The notes beneath the pieces are model-generated. The model was not told the origin of the DNA. It was given only the letters and a program-made list of their open reading frames with translations, and ran no database searches. 64,000 bases of DNA, taken from assembly GCA_023663635.1 (NCBI GenBank), contig JAMPHD010000005.1, positions 1 to 64,000 on the forward strand, given 5' to 3'. Both the position numbers and the translations under genes were made by a program. The DNA comes from Acetatifactor muris (GTDB lineage Bacteria; Bacillota; Clostridia; Lachnospirales; Lachnospiraceae). Shown here piece by piece: positions 31,893 to 42,013 of the stretch (its first letter is position 1; every line of letters starts with the position of its first letter).

Positions 31893-33134
31893 CTACTCCC
31901 GGGCATATTCCTTATAGAGCGCCACATGGTCATAAATACAGCGCCACGGGCGGGGCGCTCCCGCCGTGACACATACATATTCTCTGCCGCTTAAGTCCCT
32001 GCCATAGCTGACGGCGCAGCTCTTGGACTGCACCACATATCCCGTCTTGGCGCAGATCACTTCCCCTCCGGTGTCCTTGTCCTCGATCCTGCGCAGAAAC
32101 CAGTTGGAGAGCGCAATGCCCTCGGGATGCGCGTCCGTGGCCGTGGTGGTATAAGTGTGCGCGTTCAGCACCGTCCTGCACCACTCATTGTCCATGGCCG
32201 CCTCCATGAGCATGGCCATGTCATAGACCGTGCAATGGTGATCCTCGTCATAGAGTCCCACACAGTTGGTAAAATGAGCCGTTCCGGAGAGACCGAGTTC
32301 CTCCGCCTTGGCGTTCATCATCTCCACAAAATCCTCATGGCTGCCCGCCACATAGACGGCCAGAGCCAGAGCCGCGTCAGCGCCCGAGGGAAGGATCGTC
32401 CCGTAAAACAGATCCCGCACCGTCACGGTCTCCCCTATGGCAAATCCCGCGCTGCTGCAGTCGTTGACATAACTGTAATCCGTGATGTCCACCGTTATGG
32501 TAAAGGTGTCATCCAAATCCGTCACATGCTCCGCCGCCACAAGCACCGTCAGCACCTTGGTCATGGACGCGGGACTGATCACATCCCGATATCCCCGCTG
32601 CGCCAGAATGTCGCCTGTCTCCAAATCCAAAAAGATCACATTCGGACTCTCCACCTCCGCCGGTGGTCCCGATGTATCGTCCGTGATGTGGGCGGAGTAT
32701 ATCGTGGCGAGGCCGGAAGATGCCGTGATGTTCCCCGGTGCAACTCCCCCCGCGCCCTCTCCCGTGATATCCTGAGCCGCATAGGTCGCTCCCGTCATGC
32801 CGCGCCCTGACGCCTCATCCGGCGCCGCCTGACTCCCCGCAAGGATCTTTTTCACGATCGCGCCGGACTCCGTCTGCTTTCGCTCCGTCTCTCTCTGTCC
32901 TACGGTCTCAGAAGGCTCCGTCCCTGTTTGTCCGGATATCTCCCCTTCCTCCGTCCCTCTCGCCACAACGCCATGCAGACAGATCAGTATACCCAAGAGC
33001 AGGATACAGCCGGCCGCCGGCGCCGCCCTCTTCACCAGAGTCTGCAGCCTGAGCCGCCGTTCCTTCTCACGTCTCATCCGTTCTATGCGCTCTCTGTGCC
33101 GGCGCACATGCTCCAGTTCCTCCCGGTCGCTCAT
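31893..33134 (-). CDS. S11-family serine D-Ala-D-Ala carboxypeptidase, membrane anchored
   Basis: The 413-aa protein has a charged N-terminal cytoplasmic tail, one transmembrane helix (about residues 38-56, PAAGCILLLGILICLHGVV), a long Glu/Ser/Gly-rich linker, then an S11 peptidase domain. The catalytic SxxK is SMTK (Ser190, Lys193) and the KTG box is CAKTG (Lys363). The second motif is PSGADAA (Ser250-Gly-Ala252) where SxN would be expected; an Ala in place of Asn is a variation seen in some Clostridia. It trims peptidoglycan pentapeptides. Its ATG overlaps the alaS stop by four bases. Confidence 0.85.
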   Translation of the reverse strand: MSDREELEHVRRHRERIERMRREKERRLRLQTLVKRAAPAAGCILLLGILICLHGVVARGTEEGEISGQTGTEPSETVGQRETERKQTESGAIVKKILAGSQAAPDEASGRGMTGATYAAQDITGEGAGGVAPGNITASSGLATIYSAHITDDTSGPPAEVESPNVIFLDLETGDILAQRGYRDVISPASMTKVLTVLVAAEHVTDLDDTFTITVDITDYSYVNDCSSAGFAIGETVTVRDLFYGTILPSGADAALALAVYVAGSHEDFVEMMNAKAEELGLSGTAHFTNCVGLYDEDHHCTVYDMAMLMEAAMDNEWCRTVLNAHTYTTTATDAHPEGIALSNWFLRRIEDKDTGGEVICAKTGYVVQSKSCAVSYGRDLSGREYVCVTAGAPRPWRCIYDHVALYKEYARE

Positions 33135-35785
33135 CCGAGCTGTCCCGCCAACACTTTGGCCGCCTCCGCGATGGCGTCCGGAATGCCCGCGGGATTCTTG
33201 CCGCCCGCCTGAGCCATATTGGGACGTCCGCCGCCGCCGCCGCCCACCAGGGCCGCGATCCCCTTGATGAGATTGCCGGCATGGGCTCCCGCCTTCACGG
33301 CTCCGTCCGTGGCCATGGCGATCAGGTTCACCCTGCCCTCCTGCTCGGAGAGGAGCACCACAACGCCCTCGCCCATTTTTTCCTTCAGTTGATCGCCCAG
33401 ATCCCTGAGCCCGTTCATATCCACGCCGCTCACGTCAGTGGCGAGAAGTTTCACTCCCTTCACTTCCACCACGCGGTCGGTCACATCGCCCAAGGCATCT
33501 TTGGCCGCCCTGCTCTTTAAAGATTCATTCTCGGAGGCCAGAGCCTTCATCTCCGCCATGAGATGCCCGCAGCGCTCCACCAACGCATTGGGAGTTGTCT
33601 TCAATGCCTTTGCCGCGCTCTCCAAGGTCTGCTCCAGATTCCGATAATAGGCAAACACGCCGTTTCCGGTCAGCGCCTCAATACGCCTCACCCCCGCGGC
33701 CACGCCGTTCTCGGAGAGGATCTTGAATGCCGTGATGGCGGAAGTGTTGGCCACATGGGTTCCGCCGCAGAACTCCACCGAGAAGTCTCCCATGCGCACC
33801 ACTCGCACCGTCTCGCCGTATTTTTCGCCAAACAGCTGCATGGCCCCGGTCTTCCTTGCATCCTCTATATTCATCACATCCGTCACCACCGGGATGGCCT
33901 CGGCGATCTTCTCGTTCACAAGCCGCTCCACCTTGGCCAGTTCCTCCTCCGTCATAGCCTGGAAATGGCTGAAGTCAAAGCGCAGTCTCTCGCCGTCCAC
34001 ATAGGAGCCGTTCTGCTCCACATGGCTGCCCAACACCTCCCGCAAGGCCCTCTGCAGCAGATGGGTCGCGGAATGGTTTTTGCAGGTGTCGGCGCGTTTA
34101 TTCCCGTCCACGGTCAGAGTGGCCGCATCGCCCACCTTGAGCATACCGCGCGTCACCACGCCGATATGGCCCACTTTGCCGCCCAGAAGCCTGACGGTAT
34201 CCTTCACCTCGAAACTGCCGTCCGCCGTGGTGATCACGCCGGTATCCGCATTCTGTCCGCCCATGGTGGCATAGAAGGGAGTCTCCTCCACGATGACCGT
34301 TCCCACCTGTCCGTCGGTGAGCGCCTCCGTCAGCTCCGTCTCCGTGGTGAGCACGGTGATCTTGGAATTGTGCTGCAATCTGTCATATCCCACAAAGGCG
34401 GTGGTGATGGCGGGATCGATGGACTCGTACACCGTCACGTCCGCTCCCATGTAGTTGGTCACCTTGCGCGCCTTTCTCGCCTTGGTCTTCTGCTCCTCCA
34501 TGCACAGGGCAAAACCCGCGTGGTCGATGGTATATCCCTTCTCGCCCAGAATCTCCTCCGTCAGGTCCATGGGGAAACCATAGGTGTCATAGAGCTTGAA
34601 GGCATTCTCCCCGGAGAGCTCTTTCGTGCCGTTTTGATCCATCTCGGCCTCCAGATCCGCCAGTATATGCAGACCCTGATCGATGGTCCGGTCGAATTTA
34701 TTTTCCTCCTGCGTGAGCACGGTGAGGATAAAGTCCTTCTTGTCCTCCAACTCGGGATATCCGTCCTTACACTCGTCTATGACCGTCCGGCTAAGCTCCG
34801 CCAAAAACTTCCCGTCGATGCCAAGCAGCCTTCCGTGTCTGGCGGCACGGCGGATCAGACGGCGCAGCACATAGCCCATCCCCTCGTTGGAGGGCATGAT
34901 GCCGTCGCTGATCATGAAGGTTGCGGAGCGGATGTGGTCCGTAATAAGACGAACGGAGACATCCTTTACCTCCTCTTTCAGGTATTCCACTCCCGCGATC
35001 TCGCAGATGCGGTCGCGGATGGCTTTCATGGTGTCAATGTCAAACACGGAGTCCACGTCCTGCACCACCACGGCCAGTCTCTCCAAGCCCATGCCGGTGT
35101 CGATGTTCTTCTGAGTCAGCTCCGTGTAATTGCCTTTGCCGTCGCTCTCAAACTGGGTGAACACATTGTTCCAGACCTCCATAAAGCGGTCGCAGTCACA
35201 GCCCACCTTGCAGTCCGGCTTGCCGCAGCCATACTTCTCTCCCCTGTCGTAATAGATCTCCGAGCAGGGGCCGCAGGGGCCCGCGCCGTGCTCCCAGAAA
35301 TTGTCACAGGCGCCGGTCTCGTCCCGATAGAAACGGGTGACCTTCTCCGCGGGCACGCCGATCTCCTTCGTCCAGATGTCGAAGGCCTCGTCATCCTCAC
35401 AGTAGATGGAGGGGTAGAGTCTCTCGGGTTCCATGCCCACATGCTCAGTCAGAAACTCCCAGCTCCAACGGATCGCCTCATGCTTGAAGTAATCCCCGAA
35501 AGAAAAGTTGCCCAACATCTCAAAGAAAGTCAGATGTCTCGCGGTCTTTCCCACATTCTCGATATCGCCGGTGCGCACACATTTCTGGCAGGTGGTCACA
35601 CGGCGGCGGGGCGGAATCTCCTGTCCCGTGAAATAAGGTTTCAGGGGCGCCATGCCGGAATTGATGAGCAGCAAGCTGTTGTCATTGTGCGGCACCAGTG
35701 AGAAACTCTTCATCTTCAGATGATCCTTGCTCTCAAAAAAATCAAGATACATTCTTCTCAGTTCATTTACGCCACGTTTTTGCAT
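33131..35785 (-). CDS. alaS: Alanine-tRNA ligase
   Basis: The 884-aa enzyme charges tRNA-Ala. The class II catalytic core starts at MYLDFFESKDHLKMKSFSLVPHNDNSLLLINSGMAP. The editing domain has the HSATHLLQRAL and CGGTHVANTS zinc motifs. The C-terminal DHHA1-like domain ends GGGGGGRPNMAQAGGKNP. The start at 35785 (MQKRGVNELRR) follows GAGGAGGAT; upstream extension is not family-like. It overlaps the dacA-type gene by four bases, and the Hsp70 gene ends just before it. I see no room for a T-box leader. Confidence 0.95.
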   Translation of the reverse strand: MQKRGVNELRRMYLDFFESKDHLKMKSFSLVPHNDNSLLLINSGMAPLKPYFTGQEIPPRRRVTTCQKCVRTGDIENVGKTARHLTFFEMLGNFSFGDYFKHEAIRWSWEFLTEHVGMEPERLYPSIYCEDDEAFDIWTKEIGVPAEKVTRFYRDETGACDNFWEHGAGPCGPCSEIYYDRGEKYGCGKPDCKVGCDCDRFMEVWNNVFTQFESDGKGNYTELTQKNIDTGMGLERLAVVVQDVDSVFDIDTMKAIRDRICEIAGVEYLKEEVKDVSVRLITDHIRSATFMISDGIMPSNEGMGYVLRRLIRRAARHGRLLGIDGKFLAELSRTVIDECKDGYPELEDKKDFILTVLTQEENKFDRTIDQGLHILADLEAEMDQNGTKELSGENAFKLYDTYGFPMDLTEEILGEKGYTIDHAGFALCMEEQKTKARKARKVTNYMGADVTVYESIDPAITTAFVGYDRLQHNSKITVLTTETELTEALTDGQVGTVIVEETPFYATMGGQNADTGVITTADGSFEVKDTVRLLGGKVGHIGVVTRGMLKVGDAATLTVDGNKRADTCKNHSATHLLQRALREVLGSHVEQNGSYVDGERLRFDFSHFQAMTEEELAKVERLVNEKIAEAIPVVTDVMNIEDARKTGAMQLFGEKYGETVRVVRMGDFSVEFCGGTHVANTSAITAFKILSENGVAAGVRRIEALTGNGVFAYYRNLEQTLESAAKALKTTPNALVERCGHLMAEMKALASENESLKSRAAKDALGDVTDRVVEVKGVKLLATDVSGVDMNGLRDLGDQLKEKMGEGVVVLLSEQEGRVNLIAMATDGAVKAGAHAGNLIKGIAALVGGGGGGRPNMAQAGGKNPAGIPDAIAEAAKVLAGQLG

Positions 35786-35798
35786 TGGTTTATCCTCC

Positions 35799-37484
35799 TC
35801 AGTCATCCTCGTCATCCAAGATCTCATTCAGTTCCTCCCTGGCATCGCGGATCTCATCGTGATCCCCGCGTTTCAGGGCGGCCTCAAAGGCCGTGATATA
35901 GTGATCCAGTTTCTGTCTGCGGTCTCCGAGCGATTCCTCATACATGCGTTCCGCCCGCAGAAGCACCAACCGGTTCTCCTCAAAATCTCTGGGCTGCACT
36001 TTCAGATAAGAGAGCTCCTCCATTCGCTTTTGGACTTCCTCATCGGTCATCTGATTGTCCTGTCCCTTGATGATCATCTTGCGGGAAAGCCCCGTGGACA
36101 CCACCTTCACCTCCACCTCCAGAAGAGAGTTGATGTCGTAAGTATAGGTCACATCCACCGACTGACTGCCCCTGGGCCCCTTGGGCACCTCGATCTCCAA
36201 CTCGCCCAGATAGAGGTTGTTGGCCGCGAAACGGCTCTCCCCCTGCAGGACGCGGACCCGGACTGCCTCCTGATTGTCCCGGACCGTGTAGAGCCTCTCC
36301 GTGTGGCTGGCGGGGATCACGGTGTTCCGCTCGATGATGGGACAAAATCTTCCGTCCTCAAACTTGCCCTCATCGTACTCCACCACCACCTCGGTGCCCA
36401 GCGTGAAGGAGCACACATCGGTGAGGACGACCTCCTTCACCTCCTCGCGCCTCTCCTTCATGGCCGCCTGCACCGCGGCTCCAAGAGCCACCGTCTCATC
36501 CGGATTCAACTTGGTGTCCGGGAATTTTCTGAACAGCCGGATCAGGAAATCCCGCACGATGGAGAGCTTGGTGGCGCCGCCGATCAGGATCACCTCATCG
36601 ATATCGGACAGTTTGAGACCCGCGTCCGACAGACTCCGTTTCACAGGCTCTCTGATCTTCATGAGCAGTTCCTCGCAGGCCTCCTCATACTCCCTGGCGG
36701 TGATCGCCGCCTCCTTGGATTCCTCTCCGCGCAGGAAACTCATGGTGACCGTAGGTTCATCGCTGATGGCGCGCTTAGCCTTCTCGGCCGACCGCATCAG
36801 GCGCACCTGCTCCTTCTCGGAGAGCTCCGAGAGCTGCATCCTGGTCTTTTGCAGGAAGAGTTTCGCCATCTCCTGCGTGAAATCCTCTCCTCCCAGATAG
36901 TTGTCGCCGGCCACGGCCCGCACCTCCAGGATATTGTGATACAGTTCCAGAATGGACACGTCAAAGGTCCCGCCTCCCAGATCGAACACCAGAAAACGGG
37001 TATCCTGATTTTTGTCATACAGACCGTAAGCCACCGCGGCCGCGGTGGGCTCGGAGATCATGCGCTCCACCTTAAGCCCCGCCAGTTCCCCGGCGCGCTT
37101 GGTGGCCTTCCTGCGCTTGTCGTCAAAATAGGCCGGCACACTGATGACCGCCTCCGTCACTTCCTCGCCCAGATAAACCTCCGCATCCTCCTTTAAGGAG
37201 CGCAGCACCATACTTGAGAGTTCTTCCGGCTTAAAGAGATGCCCGCTCAAGTTGTAGGTGCGCTCCGTTCCCATGCTGCGCTTAAAGGTCTGCGCCACGG
37301 ACGAGGGATAGAGGCTCATGCGCTCTCCGGCCGTCTCTCCCACATAGACATTGCCCTCCTCGTCCACACTCACCACGGAGGGCGTCAGATTTTTGCCCAG
37401 TCTGTTGGGGATGATCTTCGGCCCCTCCTCCGTAAAATAAGCCACCAGACTGTTGGTGGTACCCAAATCGATTCCAACTATCAT
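35799..37484 (-). CDS. Hsp70-family chaperone, HscC-like
   Basis: The 561-aa protein has the actin-like ATPase motifs: IVGIDLGTTNSLVAYF, FDLGGGTFDVSILE and VILIGGATKLSIVRD. A substrate-binding beta domain follows (RVRVLQGESRFAANNLYLGELEI) and a short helical lid. It lacks the long C-terminal lid and EEVD-type tail of DnaK and resembles HscC-type Hsp70s of about 560 residues. The start follows GGATGTAAGGAAAC. It lies next to the J-like TPR gene upstream, suggesting a dedicated pair. Confidence 0.88.
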   Translation of the reverse strand: MIVGIDLGTTNSLVAYFTEEGPKIIPNRLGKNLTPSVVSVDEEGNVYVGETAGERMSLYPSSVAQTFKRSMGTERTYNLSGHLFKPEELSSMVLRSLKEDAEVYLGEEVTEAVISVPAYFDDKRRKATKRAGELAGLKVERMISEPTAAAVAYGLYDKNQDTRFLVFDLGGGTFDVSILELYHNILEVRAVAGDNYLGGEDFTQEMAKLFLQKTRMQLSELSEKEQVRLMRSAEKAKRAISDEPTVTMSFLRGEESKEAAITAREYEEACEELLMKIREPVKRSLSDAGLKLSDIDEVILIGGATKLSIVRDFLIRLFRKFPDTKLNPDETVALGAAVQAAMKERREEVKEVVLTDVCSFTLGTEVVVEYDEGKFEDGRFCPIIERNTVIPASHTERLYTVRDNQEAVRVRVLQGESRFAANNLYLGELEIEVPKGPRGSQSVDVTYTYDINSLLEVEVKVVSTGLSRKMIIKGQDNQMTDEEVQKRMEELSYLKVQPRDFEENRLVLLRAERMYEESLGDRRQKLDHYITAFEAALKRGDHDEIRDAREELNEILDDEDD

Positions 37485-37509
37485 TGCCGTTTCCTTACAT
37501 CCTTTTCCA

Positions 37510-40500
37510 TTATCCCAATACCGGCCGCAGGGCCTTCATGTATTCATCATAGGGTTGAATCTCCAGATTGCGCTCCATGCGCGCCTTCGCCTCCTCTCGT
37601 TTTCCCTGACGCAGTAAGAGCAGGATCCGCGCGCCCTCCAACTCCTGACAGACAGGCATCAGGCAGAAAGGACAGTTGGCGCAATCTTTCTCTTGATCCA
37701 AGATCTCCTGCAGCCGCTCGTCCGTGGCCGTGTAGTAATCCGCCAAAAACTTCTGCAGCAGTCTCGCCTTGGGGCGATTGTAATAGTCATCCACGGCTCT
37801 GTATGAAGCCTTGACAATGCATTTCTTTAACTTGGCGGCGTACTTTTTCCCCAAAGTCTCCTCCCCCGTGAGGATAGCCGCGAACACCAGATCCTCCAAG
37901 GCCTCCTCAGGGTTTGGGGCATCCTGCAGTTCGCTCAAGAGCGCCTGTTTTTCAAAGAGTCCCAAAGCTCTCTTGCCGTCTCCCGCAAACAGCGCGTTCC
38001 ACGCTGCTTTGTTGTAGTAATCGGCGGTGTCCTCCATCAGATTCTTTTGGCGCAGGACCTTGGGCAAAAGCGGCGAGAACAGCAGATTGTCCTTGGGCTG
38101 TCTGCGTCCCCATGCCTCCATGTGCCCGCGCAATTCCTCCTCTTTTCCCGCCACGGAATAAACACCCGCCAGACTGCGATAATATCTGTAGTCAAAGCTG
38201 CCGTCCTCCCTGCGGTAATACCGGGCCAGCCGTTTGGCGGCCTCTTCCGCCCTTCCCAGACGGGCGAGACAGTCCGCCATATCCCTGAGATACCCGCTTT
38301 CCCCGCAGTTATGCTCCTCGCAATACCGAAACCACACATAGGCCTGTTCATTGTCCCCGAGCTGCATGTAGAGCCCCGCCATGCGGCTGTAGAGATTGGC
38401 CGACCATTCGCTCTCCCCGTATAGGATCGCCTTTTTCAGGCTGACCAACGCCTGTTCATAGTCTCCCGTCAGGGCGTAAACGCGGCTCATGCTGTCGTGG
38501 ATATAGGGATTCCCCGGCTCATCGACCAACGCCTTCTCATAATCCTCCAAAGCCTTCTCAAACTGCAGCCCCGCCATATGAAAAGCGGCGCGTTTGCGCA
38601 GCATATAAGGTCCCGGATACCAGTAGAGATACTTGTTGATGGCGGGCAGCCCCAACTCGTAAAAAGTCGCCTGTCCCTCCTCCAGTTTGCTTTGGACATC
38701 CCTCTTAAATTCCTCCAGACGCAGATTCAGCACATCCGTCCCGGGCGGCGTGTGTTTCATCTGAAAGCGATACGCCTCCAGATAGGGACTCTCTATCCCC
38801 TGTTTGCCGGCGTCCTCCAAAAGCTGTTCCAGAGCCTCCGTCTCCTTTAAGTCCAGATACACTTTGGCCAGATGCTCATAGGCCCGGACAAAACCGGGCA
38901 CAGCCTGAATGCAGAGTTTGGCATTCTGTATCACGCCCCGCGCGTCCCACTGTTTGCGGAAATTTTCCATGGCGATGGCCGCGGCCGCATAGACCTGATA
39001 TTCCGCGATGAGGCGGTTTGTGATGTCCAGACTCCTGTCATATTCCTCCATCTCCGTGTAGATTTGCGCCTTCTCCAACCAAAGCCCAATGTCCTTGGGC
39101 ATTCCGCTCTCCACGGCCTCGATCTCGGCGATGGCCTTGGTAAAATTCTCTCTGTTCTTGTCTCCCGCGTCATATCCCAGACATCTGTAACACTGCATAC
39201 GGATCATATGCGCCTGGCGGATACGGTCCTCGTCCTTGTGTCTCTCCTCCTCGTCCTCATCCGTCAGGATCTTCTGCTCCAAAAGTTTCTGCCACTCGTC
39301 CGCCATGCGGATGGCGTCCTCGTACTCCGCCTCCTCGATGAAGAGTTTGGCCAACAGTCCCGTGTACTCCGCCTCTTTCTCCTTGGATATCCGTTTCTCC
39401 AAAGCCACCGCGAGTCTGATGCCGCGGGCCGTCTTGCCGTCCTGCAGATAACACCACGCCAGTTCCAGTCCCGCTTCCCAGTCATCGTCTCTCTTCCATC
39501 GCAGCACCAGATCCCGTTCCAACTCGGCATTGATCTTGGTCAGGGTCTCCATAAAGCCGTCGCCCGCTCCGGAGGACAGCACATTCTCCGCGCATTTCTT
39601 CGCCTCCGCGTACTCTCCCCGCTCATAGTGCCAATCCGCAAGGCGCATATTGGCCATATAATGTTTCTCGGTGTCCTCCTTGATCTGCAGGAAGATCTTG
39701 GCGGCGTCATCCTTATCCCCGTTCTTCCACAGCATCTCCGCAGTGTTGTAGCTCACCATGATCTCATGGGGATACCGCGTCTGCAGGGCCTTCATGAATT
39801 CCATGGCCCGCTCTTTCTCATCCTCACTCTCTGTTCTCGAAAATTGCAGGATACCACGGCATACCTCCATGGCGGGATGACGGATCTCAAGCCGGTCCGC
39901 CTCGTCCAGAAGTCTCGCCGCCTCGTCCCATTTCTCGTCCCGCAACATCTGCCAACAACTGTCATACCGGCTTAGGAAGAGATCGTAGGCTGCGTCCTCC
40001 GCGCCCTCAAAGAGAGTAAAATCAATGTCCTCCCCCTGCTCGCATCGCCCCACCACATAATTGATGAAGTCCACGGGAAAAGATTCCCTGAGTCTGCCCG
40101 CGTCCTTCACCAGACTCAATTTCTCATCCAACAGTTTCCAGATCGCCGAGGGCAGCCTGAAACTTTCCATCAGAAAGCGCAACAGTTTCTCCCTGCAGTT
40201 CTCCTCTTCCTCCAGAGACTGAAAGATCTCATCCCGGAAGAGTTCCCTCCAGGCGTCCTCGTCCTGTCTGGTCCGGAGGTTCGCGTAGATTTTCTCCGCT
40301 CTCTCCACCCAGAGGCCGGAGGGACTCATATCCCGCTCCTCCTGTTCATCCTCCGACTGTCTCGCGTAGGCACAGGCCGCCTCATAGGCACCGCGCAGAC
40401 GTTTAAAACCCTCCGGATCATCCTCCGGATTGGTCACGGCCAGTCGCTCTCTGTATGCATTTTTGATCAGACGCTCATCCTTTGTGGGTTCCATCCCAAG

Positions 40501-40527
40501 AATGAGAAAACTCTCCGCCCTGTCCAT
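37510..40527 (-). CDS. J-like TPR protein, probable partner of the adjacent Hsp70
   Basis: The 1005-aa protein has an N-terminal J-domain-like segment (LGMEPTKDERLIKNAYRERLAVTNPEDDPEGFKRLRGAYE in segments). The canonical HPD is replaced by NPE. The rest is a long array of tetratricopeptide-type helical repeats, for example YEKALVDEPGNPYIHDSMSRVYALTGDYEQAL. A CPFC near the C-terminus could bind metal. The start at 40527 is chosen because GGGAGCGGA precedes it, while the upstream ATG lacks a site. Its position just upstream of the Hsp70 suggests a co-chaperone, like E. coli DjlB/DjlC with HscC. Confidence 0.75.
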   Translation of the reverse strand: MDRAESFLILGMEPTKDERLIKNAYRERLAVTNPEDDPEGFKRLRGAYEAACAYARQSEDEQEERDMSPSGLWVERAEKIYANLRTRQDEDAWRELFRDEIFQSLEEEENCREKLLRFLMESFRLPSAIWKLLDEKLSLVKDAGRLRESFPVDFINYVVGRCEQGEDIDFTLFEGAEDAAYDLFLSRYDSCWQMLRDEKWDEAARLLDEADRLEIRHPAMEVCRGILQFSRTESEDEKERAMEFMKALQTRYPHEIMVSYNTAEMLWKNGDKDDAAKIFLQIKEDTEKHYMANMRLADWHYERGEYAEAKKCAENVLSSGAGDGFMETLTKINAELERDLVLRWKRDDDWEAGLELAWCYLQDGKTARGIRLAVALEKRISKEKEAEYTGLLAKLFIEEAEYEDAIRMADEWQKLLEQKILTDEDEEERHKDEDRIRQAHMIRMQCYRCLGYDAGDKNRENFTKAIAEIEAVESGMPKDIGLWLEKAQIYTEMEEYDRSLDITNRLIAEYQVYAAAAIAMENFRKQWDARGVIQNAKLCIQAVPGFVRAYEHLAKVYLDLKETEALEQLLEDAGKQGIESPYLEAYRFQMKHTPPGTDVLNLRLEEFKRDVQSKLEEGQATFYELGLPAINKYLYWYPGPYMLRKRAAFHMAGLQFEKALEDYEKALVDEPGNPYIHDSMSRVYALTGDYEQALVSLKKAILYGESEWSANLYSRMAGLYMQLGDNEQAYVWFRYCEEHNCGESGYLRDMADCLARLGRAEEAAKRLARYYRREDGSFDYRYYRSLAGVYSVAGKEEELRGHMEAWGRRQPKDNLLFSPLLPKVLRQKNLMEDTADYYNKAAWNALFAGDGKRALGLFEKQALLSELQDAPNPEEALEDLVFAAILTGEETLGKKYAAKLKKCIVKASYRAVDDYYNRPKARLLQKFLADYYTATDERLQEILDQEKDCANCPFCLMPVCQELEGARILLLLRQGKREEAKARMERNLEIQPYDEYMKALRPVLG

Positions 40528-40574
40528 AAATTCATCCGCTCCCATCCCGGTTTGTCACGACCGGATCAAAGTCG

Positions 40575-40603
40575 AAAAGAGAGCAGAAGAATCCCCTGCT
40601 CTC
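40575..40603 (-). terminator. Terminator after glyS
   Basis: GAGAGCAG and CTGCTCTC form an eight-bp stem, followed on the minus strand by TTTTC. It lies just past the glyS stop. Confidence 0.55.
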
Positions 40604-40613
40604 CGATCTTCCG

Positions 40614-42002
40614 TTAAAATACAAACTTGTCGGCAAAATAAGCGTCCAGATCCGCAATGGCGATTCTCTCCTGCTCCATGGAATCCCTAAAGCGCACCGT
40701 CACGCAATTATCCGTCTCGGAGTCAAAATCATAGGTCACGCAGAACGGCGTTCCGATCTCGTCCTGTCTGCGGTATCTCTTACCGATATTTCCCCTGTCG
40801 TCAAACTCACAGTTGTACTTCTTGGACAACTCCGCGAAGATCTTCTCCGCGCCCTCGTTCAATTTCTTGGACAGGGGCAGCACGCCGATCTTCACCGGGG
40901 CGATCGCGGGATGGAATCGCAGCACGGTCCTCATGTCGCCACCCTCCAACTCCTCCTCGTCATACGCGGAGCAGAGGAAAGCGAGCACTACCCTGTCCGC
41001 GCCCAGAGAGGGCTCGATCACATACGGGATATATTTCTCGCCCGTCTCATCGTCAAAATAACTCATATCCTCACCGGAGGTGTTGGCATGCTGCGTCAGA
41101 TCGTAATCCGTTCTGTCCGCAATGCCCCATAATTCACCCCAGTCAAAAGGAAACTTAAACTCAATATCCGTGGTGCCCTTGCTGTAGAAACAGAGCTCCT
41201 CGGGGGAATGATCCCGGAGACGGATCTCCTCCTCCCGAATGCCCAGAGACAGAAGCCAGTCGCGGCAGAAACCTCTCCAGTATTGGAACCACTCCATATC
41301 CGTGCCGGGCTTGCAGAAGAATTCCAACTCCATCTGCTCAAACTCTCTGGTCCGGAATGTGAAGTTCCCGGGGCTGATCTCATTTCTAAAAGACTTGCCG
41401 ATCTGCCCGATTCCGAAGGGGAGTTTCTTCCTGGAGGTCCGCTGCACATTCTTGAAATTCACAAAAATTCCCTGCGCGGTCTCGGGGCGCAGGTAGATCG
41501 TGCTCTTGGCGTCCTCGGTCACGCCCTGAAAAGTCTTGAACATCAGATTGAACTGGCGAATATCCGTAAAATTATGTTTGCCGCAGGTAGGGCAGGGAAT
41601 CTGCTTTTCCTTAATGAATTCCGTCATCTGCTCCTGCGTCCAACCGTCCACGCTGCCCTCGAGCGTGATATCCTTCTCCAGACAGTAGTCCTCGATCAGC
41701 TTGTCGGCGCGGAAACGCTCATGGCATTCCTTACAGTCCATCAGCGGATCGGAAAAGCCGCCGAGATGCCCGCTGGCCACCCAGGTCTGCGGGTTCATCA
41801 AAATCGCGCAGTCCACGCCCACATTGTGAGGATTCTCCTGCACGAATTTCTGCCACCAGGCCTTCTTCACATTATTCTTGAGCTCCACGCCCAGATTGCC
41901 GTAATCCCAAGTGTTGGCAAGACCGCCGTAGATCTCGGAACCGGGGTACACAAACCCTCTGGCCTTCGCCAATGCCACTATTTTGTCCAATGTCTTCTCC
42001 AT
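40614..42002 (-). CDS. glyS: Glycine-tRNA ligase (single-chain, class II)
   Basis: The 462-aa protein starts [38 protein letters not shown], the GRS1/archaeal-type start. Class II motifs include [26 protein letters not shown] near residue 215 and [14 protein letters not shown] near 335. [10 protein letters not shown] segment near 140 is the zinc-binding insertion. The C-terminal anticodon-binding domain ends [11 protein letters not shown]. It charges tRNA-Gly. It is followed by a terminator. Confidence 0.95.
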   Translation of the reverse strand: MEKTLDKIVALAKARGFVYPGSEIYGGLANTWDYGNLGVELKNNVKKAWWQKFVQENPHNVGVDCAILMNPQTWVASGHLGGFSDPLMDCKECHERFRADKLIEDYCLEKDITLEGSVDGWTQEQMTEFIKEKQIPCPTCGKHNFTDIRQFNLMFKTFQGVTEDAKSTIYLRPETAQGIFVNFKNVQRTSRKKLPFGIGQIGKSFRNEISPGNFTFRTREFEQMELEFFCKPGTDMEWFQYWRGFCRDWLLSLGIREEEIRLRDHSPEELCFYSKGTTDIEFKFPFDWGELWGIADRTDYDLTQHANTSGEDMSYFDDETGEKYIPYVIEPSLGADRVVLAFLCSAYDEEELEGGDMRTVLRFHPAIAPVKIGVLPLSKKLNEGAEKIFAELSKKYNCEFDDRGNIGKRYRRQDEIGTPFCVTYDFDSETDNCVTVRFRDSMEQERIAIADLDAYFADKFVF

Positions 42003-42013
42003 CATCCGCCCTC

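Noticed and set aside
33563..35701. Long open frame antisense to alaS (712 codons), and similar long antisense frames such as 44415-46781 and 10166-11704
   Set aside because: They lie opposite strongly conserved genes in GC-rich DNA, have His/Leu/Arg-rich translations and lack ribosome binding sites; they are composition artefacts.
42003..42013. T-box leader for glyS
   Set aside because: Only about ten bases separate glyS from the upstream lipoprotein gene, too short for a T-box.
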